A stretch of DNA of 19,845 nt, from contig JAMOUL010000400.1 of the NCBI GenBank assembly GCA_027062035.1, forward strand, positions 1-19,845, in the 5' to 3' direction. The stretch is from Candidatus Aminicenantota bacterium. Its GTDB lineage: Bacteria; Acidobacteriota; Aminicenantia; S016-38. This document shows positions 14,533 to 19,845 of the stretch, piece after piece. Each line of letters starts with the position of its first letter. Position 1 is the stretch's first letter. The translations under genes and the position numbers were made by a program. A model generated the notes under the pieces. That model saw only the letters and a list, made by a program, of their open reading frames with translations. It was not told the DNA's origin and searched no databases.

Positions 14533-16168
14533 TGGAACAATTCTGCTTTTTGTGGAGTCACCCCTTTTCAAAGAAGCCAGGGAGAGATTCTCTGCATTTG
14601 CTGAACTTATAAAGGCACCGGACTATGTGCACACCTACAAAATAACCCCCATTTCACTCTGGAACGCTGCTGCCATGGGAATTTCATCTCAGCAGGTTAT
14701 AGAAATCCTGCAGGAATATTCTTCCTATACTGTACCTGAAAACATAATTGTCCAGGTAAAGGAATACATCGAAAGATACGGCAGGGTAAAAATGGTAAGG
14801 AAGGACGATAATATCCATCTCATTGCCGATGACCCTGCCATAGGTGACCTGATTTTCTCTGATAAAAAGGCAGCTGGTTACATAGAGGAGAAAATTTCCA
14901 GCAGGGAATTCAGGATCAAGAAATATGCCAGAGGACACCTGAAACTCTTTCTTGTAAAGATGGGTTATCCGGTGGAGGACTGGGCAGGTTATTCTCCGGG
15001 AACCCCCTTTAAATTTAAGTTAACTGACCTCAAGCTCAGACCCTATCAGGTGGATGCAATAGAATCTTTCTATGCCGGGGGAAGTGAAAGGGGAGGAAGC
15101 GGAATAGTGGTTCTCCCGTGCGGAGCAGGAAAGACAATTGTTGGAATTGGAGTAATGGAGAAGCTCCAGACCGAAACCCTTATTATAGTCACCTCTACTG
15201 TTGCTGCAAGGCAGTGGAAGGATGAACTTCTGAGATGGACCAGTATCTCGCCGGAAGATATAGGTGAATATAGTGGAGACAGAAAGGAAATCCGTCCTGT
15301 TACCATAGCCACCTATAATATTCTTATACATAGAAAGGGGGAAAATTTTTCCCATCTTGGTGTATTTGACGCGAAAAACTGGGGCCTTGTTATTTACGAT
15401 GAAGTACACCTCCTTCCGGCCCCTGTCTTCAGAATAACTGCTGAAATCCAGGCAAAAAGAAGGCTGGGACTCAGTGCAACCCTCGTCAGGGAGGACGGCA
15501 AGGAAGATGAAATTTTTGCCCTTATAGGGCCAAAAAAATACGATGCCCCCTGGAAAACATTTGAAGAAAAGGGATGGATAGCCAGCGCCCTCTGTTTTGA
15601 GGTAAGGGTCCCCATGCCAACAAAGATAAGATTTGAATATATGAAGGCAACCAGAAGAAAGAAATTTACCATTGCCTCCACCAATCCTGAAAAGATTAAA
15701 GCCCTCAAAAAAATTCTTGATCTTCACAGGAAGGACAGGATTCTGATAATAGGCCAGTTTATTTCACAGCTAAGGGAAATATCGAAAATCCTGAAGGCCC
15801 CTCTTATAACAGGCAGCACCCCAAATATTGAAAGGGAAAAACTTTATAACGAATTCAGAAACGACATAATAAACATTCTGGTGGTCTCCAAGGTGGCAAA
15901 TTTCGCAATCAATTTGCCTTCAGCCAATGTAGCCATTGAGGTATCCGGGACCTTTGGTTCAAGACAGGAAGAAGCACAGAGGCTGGGAAGAATTCTAAGA
16001 CCAAAGGAAGAGGGAAGGGCTTATTTCTACACCATCGTTTCCAGGGAAACGGTGGATGAGGAATATTCAGCTAAAAGACAAATTTTTCTTACCGAACAGG
16101 GGTACAAATACACTATAATTAATCTGGAGGACTTAAATGAAAAAAGCTCTTTATCCGGGCTCCTTTGA
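14501..16168 (+). CDS. XPB-type superfamily 2 DNA helicase
   Basis: 555 residues, resembling bacterial and archaeal XPB (ERCC3-like) helicases, which unwind 3'-5' in DNA repair or transcription. The N-terminal region (1-175) contains the helicase-associated and damage-recognition-like part. Motifs: Q-type LRPYQ (179-183), Walker A PCGAGKT (206-212), DEVH (300-303), SAT (325-327), the XPB-specific RED (330-332 in TLVREDG), and motif VI EAQRLGRILRP (491-501). The RED triplet plus DEVH distinguishes it from RecQ, UvrB and ordinary DEAD-box proteins. The TTG start is fixed by AGGAGG 4 nt upstream. It overlaps folD and coaD by 32 nt each. No Bax1-type nuclease, the usual archaeal partner, is adjacent. 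Confidence 0.9.
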   Translation: MREKPAIVQSDGTILLFVESPLFKEARERFSAFAELIKAPDYVHTYKITPISLWNAAAMGISSQQVIEILQEYSSYTVPENIIVQVKEYIERYGRVKMVRKDDNIHLIADDPAIGDLIFSDKKAAGYIEEKISSREFRIKKYARGHLKLFLVKMGYPVEDWAGYSPGTPFKFKLTDLKLRPYQVDAIESFYAGGSERGGSGIVVLPCGAGKTIVGIGVMEKLQTETLIIVTSTVAARQWKDELLRWTSISPEDIGEYSGDRKEIRPVTIATYNILIHRKGENFSHLGVFDAKNWGLVIYDEVHLLPAPVFRITAEIQAKRRLGLSATLVREDGKEDEIFALIGPKKYDAPWKTFEEKGWIASALCFEVRVPMPTKIRFEYMKATRRKKFTIASTNPEKIKALKKILDLHRKDRILIIGQFISQLREISKILKAPLITGSTPNIEREKLYNEFRNDIINILVVSKVANFAINLPSANVAIEVSGTFGSRQEEAQRLGRILRPKEEGRAYFYTIVSRETVDEEYSAKRQIFLTEQGYKYTIINLEDLNEKSSLSGLL

Positions 16169-16619
16169 TCCGATAACCAATGGGCACGTAGATATACTTG
16201 AAAGGGCCTCCAGGATCTTTGACGTCGTGGAGGTCGCCATTCTTAAAAACCCATCCAAGGAGCCTCTCTTTACAGTGGAAGAAAGGGTAAACATGATAAA
16301 GGAAATATTCCGTGGTAAGGAAAACATACAGATAAGTTCCTTTTCCGGACTTCTTGTGGATTATGCAGAAAAAAGCGGAGCAGACGTCATCATAAGGGGA
16401 CTCAGGGCAATATCGGATTTCGAATACGAATTTCAGATGGCCCTTATGAACTTCAAACTATCTCCCGGTGTAGAAATAATATTCATGATGCCACGGGTTG
16501 AATATTCATTTCTGAGCTCAAAACTGGTGAAGGAAATATACAGCCTTGGAGGACGTCTCCCCGACCTTGTTCCGGAACCGGTAGATAGAGCTCTTATGAA
16601 AAAATTCCATGGTTCCTGA
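16137..16619 (+). CDS. coaD: Phosphopantetheine adenylyltransferase
   Basis: Transfers AMP from ATP to 4'-phosphopantetheine, the penultimate step of coenzyme A synthesis; cytosolic hexamer in the family. 160 residues, the standard length. The nucleotidyltransferase motif YPGSFDPITNGH (6-17) contains the T/HxGH-type signature, and IIRGLRAISDFEYE and EYSFLSSKLVKEI are diagnostic. The ATG has GGAGG 7 nt upstream inside the end of the helicase gene, overlapping it by 32 nt, and overlaps the next gene by 11 nt. No odd residues noted. Confidence 0.96.
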   Translation: MKKALYPGSFDPITNGHVDILERASRIFDVVEVAILKNPSKEPLFTVEERVNMIKEIFRGKENIQISSFSGLLVDYAEKSGADVIIRGLRAISDFEYEFQMALMNFKLSPGVEIIFMMPRVEYSFLSSKLVKEIYSLGGRLPDLVPEPVDRALMKKFHGS

Positions 16620-17964
16620 AAGGGCTATTAAAGAACTCAAAAGTCTTTACGGAAAAAGATTGAAGGATGACACCTCCCATAAACTCGCGTACAGTTTTGA
16701 CGCAACAAGAATAGAAGCAGAACCTGACCTTGTGGTATTTCCCCTCCGGGAAGAAGAAATTATAAAAACAGTGAAGCTGGCGAACCGGTATGGCTTTCCC
16801 ATAATCCCCAGGGGTTCTGGAACCGGGTTTTCAGGTGGTGCAGTTCCCATTAAAGGAGGAGTGGTCCTTTCTCTGACAAAAATGACAAAGCTGGAAATAA
16901 TACAGGAAGAAATGCTTGCGGTGGCTGAACCAGGAGTAATAACGGCAGACCTCCAGAGGGAAGCGGAAAAGAAGGGGCTTTTCTATCCTCCTGATCCGGC
17001 ATCCCTGAAAAATTCAACCATCGGAGGAAACATCGCAGAAAATTCAGGCGGGCCCAGATGCCTCAAATACGGGGTCACGAAAAATTACGTTCTGGGACTG
17101 GACGTAATCCTTCCGACAGGGGAAAGGATCTCCCTGGGAAGAGGATTGCAGAAAAATGTGGCAGGATACGATCTGCTGTCCCTCTTTGTGGGCAGTGAGG
17201 GAACCCTGGGGATAGTCACCAGAGCATATCTAAGATTAATTCCCAGACCAGCCCTTTCAAGGAGCATAAGGGCAGACTTCCTCACCGTAAGGGATGCCTC
17301 TGAAGCTGCCACCGATATCCTTTCCTCAGGCATCTTACCGGCAGCACTGGAATTTATGGACCAGAGAAGCATTGAAGCAGCGGCTTCTTATCTGGGAGAA
17401 AAAACATCTGCCGGAGCATCACTGCTCATTCAGCTGGATGGGGACGAACATTCTGTTGCTTCCGGAATAATCCGCGTAAAAGAAGTATTGAAACGCCACA
17501 ATGTCCTGGAAATACTGGTTTCGAGCAACGATGAAGAGGAGGAAGAGGTCTGGACCCTGCGCCGTTCCATATCCCCCGCTATTGCTTCCCTTAAGCCAAT
17601 AAAGGTAAACGAGGACATAGTTGTACCCAGGAGTAAAATCCCGGATGCCGTGGATTTTACCTATAACCTCGCTGAAAAATACTCCATTGAGGTTATCGTC
17701 TTCGGTCATATGGGAGATGGAAACATACACGTGAACTTCATGATAGAGGAATCCGAAAGAGAAAGAGCCGGGCAGGCTGTCATAGAACTTTTTGAGTGGG
17801 TTGTTAGAGCAGGAGGAGCTATTTCAGGTGAACATGGCATAGGAATAACCAAAGCCCGTTTTCTTGAGCTTCAGCTTGGTAAGGTTCAGGCTGAAATAAT
17901 GCGTAAAATTAAACATATCCTGGACCCCAACGACATTATGAACCCCGGGAAAATTTTTAAATAA
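16609..17964 (+). CDS. FAD-binding oxidoreductase, GlcD/D-lactate dehydrogenase family
   Basis: 451 residues. A flavoprotein of the vanillyl-alcohol-oxidase fold that oxidises a 2-hydroxy acid such as glycolate or D-lactate; the substrate is not decided by sequence. FAD-binding segments: PRGSGTGFSGG (67-77), IGGNIAENSGG (138-148), GSEGTLG (195-201). The C-terminal FAD-oxidase domain has GHMGDGNIH (366-374) and SGEHGIG (406-412), with metal/substrate-binding histidines. Closest by layout is the catalytic subunit of glycolate oxidase, but no glcE or glcF (Fe-S) partner is adjacent, so it may act alone like stand-alone D-lactate dehydrogenases. The ATG at 16609 overlaps coaD by 11 nt and has no clear Shine-Dalgarno sequence, so the start is moderately certain. 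Confidence 0.9.
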   Translation: MVPERAIKELKSLYGKRLKDDTSHKLAYSFDATRIEAEPDLVVFPLREEEIIKTVKLANRYGFPIIPRGSGTGFSGGAVPIKGGVVLSLTKMTKLEIIQEEMLAVAEPGVITADLQREAEKKGLFYPPDPASLKNSTIGGNIAENSGGPRCLKYGVTKNYVLGLDVILPTGERISLGRGLQKNVAGYDLLSLFVGSEGTLGIVTRAYLRLIPRPALSRSIRADFLTVRDASEAATDILSSGILPAALEFMDQRSIEAAASYLGEKTSAGASLLIQLDGDEHSVASGIIRVKEVLKRHNVLEILVSSNDEEEEEVWTLRRSISPAIASLKPIKVNEDIVVPRSKIPDAVDFTYNLAEKYSIEVIVFGHMGDGNIHVNFMIEESERERAGQAVIELFEWVVRAGGAISGEHGIGITKARFLELQLGKVQAEIMRKIKHILDPNDIMNPGKIFK

Positions 17965-18001
17965 GTTTGCCCGGAACCAAAAGAGTATATAAGTCTATAT
18001 A

Positions 18002-18010
18002 TGATAGAAT
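18002..18010 (+). promoter_or_regulatory. Extended -10 element in front of the first glycosyltransferase gene
   Basis: TGATAGAAT fits TGn plus a -10 hexamer (TAGAAT). It ends 6 nt before the GTG start at 18017, the same spacing as at 10147 and 13693. No -35 box or Shine-Dalgarno sequence is evident. No hairpin terminator lies in the 52-nt gap after the GlcD-like gene. Confidence 0.4.
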
Positions 18011-18016
18011 TGGGAT

Positions 18017-19027
18017 GTGGAACTGGTTATAGATGCACGGAAAATAAAGGATTTCGGGATAGGGGTTTATATAGAAAACCTGATAAAGGGACTGGAGGGG
18101 AAGATTAATTTCTCCCTTTTGTGTTACAAAGAAGATCTCAGTTCCGAAAATTGCACCTATGTTAAAAGCAGGGGGTATTCAATAGGTGAACAATGGGAAA
18201 TCTGGAGGGTACTGAACCGATTGAAGCCAGAGCTTTTCCATTCTCCTCACTATGTCTTTCCTGTACTTTACAGGGGCAAAATTATAATTACAGTACATGA
18301 CGTAATTCACCTTCTCTTTCCCCGATTCTTTTCGAGGGCTGCCCGTACCTACGCAAAATTCATGTTATCCAGAGGGGTGACAAAAGCTGAGATTATTATA
18401 ACTGTGTCCAAGAAATCAAAAGAAGACATTATCCGTCTTTTTCCAGAAGCTGAAGGCAAGATAACGGTTATTCACAATGGCATAAATCCGGTATTCTTTG
18501 CTGAACCGCCCCAGGAAGAAAAGAGATGGGCAGAGAAATTCTCTCCTTACATCCTCGCCGTTGGCAACAATAAACCTCATAAAAGATTTGGCCTTCTTAT
18601 AAAACAGTTCAGCAGGGTAAAAGAAAAATTTCCTGAAATTAATCTCGTAATTGCAGGATGGGAGGGGGAAAACAAAAACGGTATCCACACTGTGGGAAAG
18701 GTAACCAAGGAACGATTGGCCGCCTTATATCATAAAGCAGAAATTCTGGTGCACCCTGCCCTTTATGAAGGATTTGGCTTTCCTCCCTTTGAGGCTGCCG
18801 CCTGTGGAACACCCGTTATAAGTTCAAAGGTAGGCGCAGTTGAAGAAATTCTGGGCGATAGCGTCATCTATTTTGAAGGCGAGGACATCGCAGAGAGTAT
18901 TTTGTATGCTCTTAAAAACATGGATAAAATAAAAGAGATGGGTAAAAGGGCACAGAAGATTGTAAAGGATCTCACCTGGGAAAGTTCGGCCCGGAAACAT
19001 CTTGAAATATACAGGAGGCTCCTTTGA
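18017..19027 (+). CDS. Family 4 glycosyltransferase (GT-B fold)
   Basis: 336 residues. Predicted retaining glycosyltransferase using a nucleotide sugar, probably in cell-surface polysaccharide or glycolipid assembly. The N-terminal Rossmann half contains GIGVYIENLIKGL and VHDVIHLLFPRFF; the C-terminal half has AVGNNKPHKRF, then the E-x7-E motif in YEGFGFPPFEA with CGTPVISS, which binds the donor. It is slightly short for the family but complete. The GTG start is supported by the expected N-terminus (MELVIDARKIKDFGIG) although it lacks a ribosome site. It overlaps the next glycosyltransferase by 4 nt (TTGA), so the two probably work in the same pathway. The acceptor and donor sugars are unknown. 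Confidence 0.9.
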   Translation: MELVIDARKIKDFGIGVYIENLIKGLEGKINFSLLCYKEDLSSENCTYVKSRGYSIGEQWEIWRVLNRLKPELFHSPHYVFPVLYRGKIIITVHDVIHLLFPRFFSRAARTYAKFMLSRGVTKAEIIITVSKKSKEDIIRLFPEAEGKITVIHNGINPVFFAEPPQEEKRWAEKFSPYILAVGNNKPHKRFGLLIKQFSRVKEKFPEINLVIAGWEGENKNGIHTVGKVTKERLAALYHKAEILVHPALYEGFGFPPFEAAACGTPVISSKVGAVEEILGDSVIYFEGEDIAESILYALKNMDKIKEMGKRAQKIVKDLTWESSARKHLEIYRRLL

Positions 19028-19845
19028 GGGTGGCCTTCATTCACGACTGGCTCACAGGGATGCGGGGCGGAGAAAAGGTTCTTGAAGAGCTTGTTGATTT
19101 GTTCCCGGAAAGCGAAATTTTCACACTGCTTCACATAAAAGGCTCTGTGTCTGAAAAACTGGAAGGCAAAAAAATACACACTTCCTTCATCCAGAAATTT
19201 CCTTTCAAAAGGAAGTTTTACAGGCACTATCTTCCTCTATTTCCCGCAGCTATAGAATCCTTCAACCTGAAGGGCTTTGATCTGGTATTTTCCTCAAGTC
19301 ACTGCGTTGCAAAGGGGGCCATTCCCTATCCCGGAGTTCCACATATCTGTTACTGTCATACCCCCATGAGGTACGCCTGGGACCTTTTTGATGATTATTT
19401 TGGAAACAGGAGAGGACTTTACAGGATATTTATAGATAGAGTAATGACCCGTCTGAGGGAATGGGATGTGGCATCAAGCTCAAGGGTGGACGTTTTCATT
19501 GCCAATTCCACCCTGGTTAAAAAGAGAATAGCCAGGTATTATAGAAGGGATGCAGAGATAGTTCATCCTCCAATAGATGTAGAGTTTTTTAAGTGCGAGG
19601 AAAGGAGGGGAGAACATTATCTTATGGTATCTTCACATGTTCCCTACAAAAGAATAGATATAGCTATAGAAGCATTTTCACGTTTGCCGGAGGAGAAACT
19701 GGTGATAGTGGGAAAGGGTCCTCTTCTTAAAAAACACAAAAAAATTGCCTCACCGAACATAGAATTTGTATATGATATTGACAACGAAAAACTCAGGGAA
19801 TTGTACTGCAAAGCCAGAGCCTTTATTCACACAGCCAAAGAGGAT
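19024..19845 (+). CDS. Family 4 glycosyltransferase, second gene (C-terminus cut by window edge)
   Basis: 274 codons, open to the window end. The N-terminus MRVAFIHDWLTGMRGGEKVL is typical of family 4 transferases related to WbaZ-type mannosyltransferases of O-antigen clusters. Further family segments are YCHTPMRYAWDLFDDYF, FIANSTLVKKRI, VHPPIDVEFF, YLMVSSHVPYKRIDIAIEAF and LVIVGKGP. The E-x7-E donor motif would lie just beyond the edge. The TTG start is set by AGGAGG 5 nt upstream and overlaps the previous stop by 4 nt. A GTG two codons later is a less likely alternative. Together with the preceding gene it suggests the start of a surface-polysaccharide locus. Confidence 0.9.
   Translation, partial: MRVAFIHDWLTGMRGGEKVLEELVDLFPESEIFTLLHIKGSVSEKLEGKKIHTSFIQKFPFKRKFYRHYLPLFPAAIESFNLKGFDLVFSSSHCVAKGAIPYPGVPHICYCHTPMRYAWDLFDDYFGNRRGLYRIFIDRVMTRLREWDVASSSRVDVFIANSTLVKKRIARYYRRDAEIVHPPIDVEFFKCEERRGEHYLMVSSHVPYKRIDIAIEAFSRLPEEKLVIVGKGPLLKKHKKIASPNIEFVYDIDNEKLRELYCKARAFIHTAKED

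Noticed and set aside
15020..15727. Minus-strand open frame of 235 codons
   Set aside because: Antisense to the helicase core motifs; no ribosome site and no recognisable domain.
1..19845. Insertion sequences, prophage genes, CRISPR arrays or toxin-antitoxin pairs
   Set aside because: I saw no transposase, integrase, phage or Cas-like proteins, no regularly spaced direct repeats, and no small paired genes with good ribosome sites.

Overview
The window carries a gene-dense bacterial chromosome segment of about 20 kb, with no mobile elements, phage genes or CRISPR arrays that I can see. A TonB-dependent outer-membrane receptor indicates a diderm cell. Two GWxTD-domain secreted proteins, and carboxypeptidase-regulatory-like domains fused both to TPRs and to a TonB receptor, point to an Acidobacteriota/Aminicenantota-type bacterium; this placement is inference. 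Dominant AGA/AGG arginine and ATA isoleucine codons, K/E-rich proteins, and a tryptophanyl-tRNA synthetase with the four-cysteine Fe-S pattern known from Thermotoga suggest a thermophilic lifestyle.

Layout. (1) 1-2036, minus strand: a DUF1858 protein, then a tRNA-His(GTG) with its own promoter, directly followed by ftsY and a truncated ribD. (2) 2184-7024, plus strand: a four-gene envelope operon of two tandem GWxTD proteins, an unnamed secreted beta-rich protein and a regulatory-like/TPR protein, closed by a strong terminator. (3) 7196-10013: a monocistronic TonB-dependent receptor with codon use unlike its neighbours and a strong terminator. (4) 10147-17964: a tightly packed housekeeping run: site-2 protease, trpS, scpA, scpB, an S4/pseudouridine-synthase-like protein, folD-like, an XPB-type helicase, coaD and a glcD-like FAD oxidase. 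Most junctions here are overlaps of 11-32 nt. (5) 18017-19845: two glycosyltransferases, the second cut by the window edge.

The points most worth a second look are these. The S4/pseudouridine-synthase-like protein has lost the catalytic aspartate motif, and the neighbouring FolD-like protein has lost the catalytic lysine and the QLPLP motif, so two adjacent housekeeping-family genes look functionally repurposed. Three genes (site-2 protease, folD-like, first glycosyltransferase) lack a Shine-Dalgarno sequence and have an extended -10 box ending exactly 6 nt before the start codon, which predicts leaderless mRNAs. The GWxTD operon is a coherent exported system of unknown function whose three core proteins share a recurring G-x-Y strand signature. 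The tRNA-His gene sits 10 nt from the ftsY start with a run of seven T between them.
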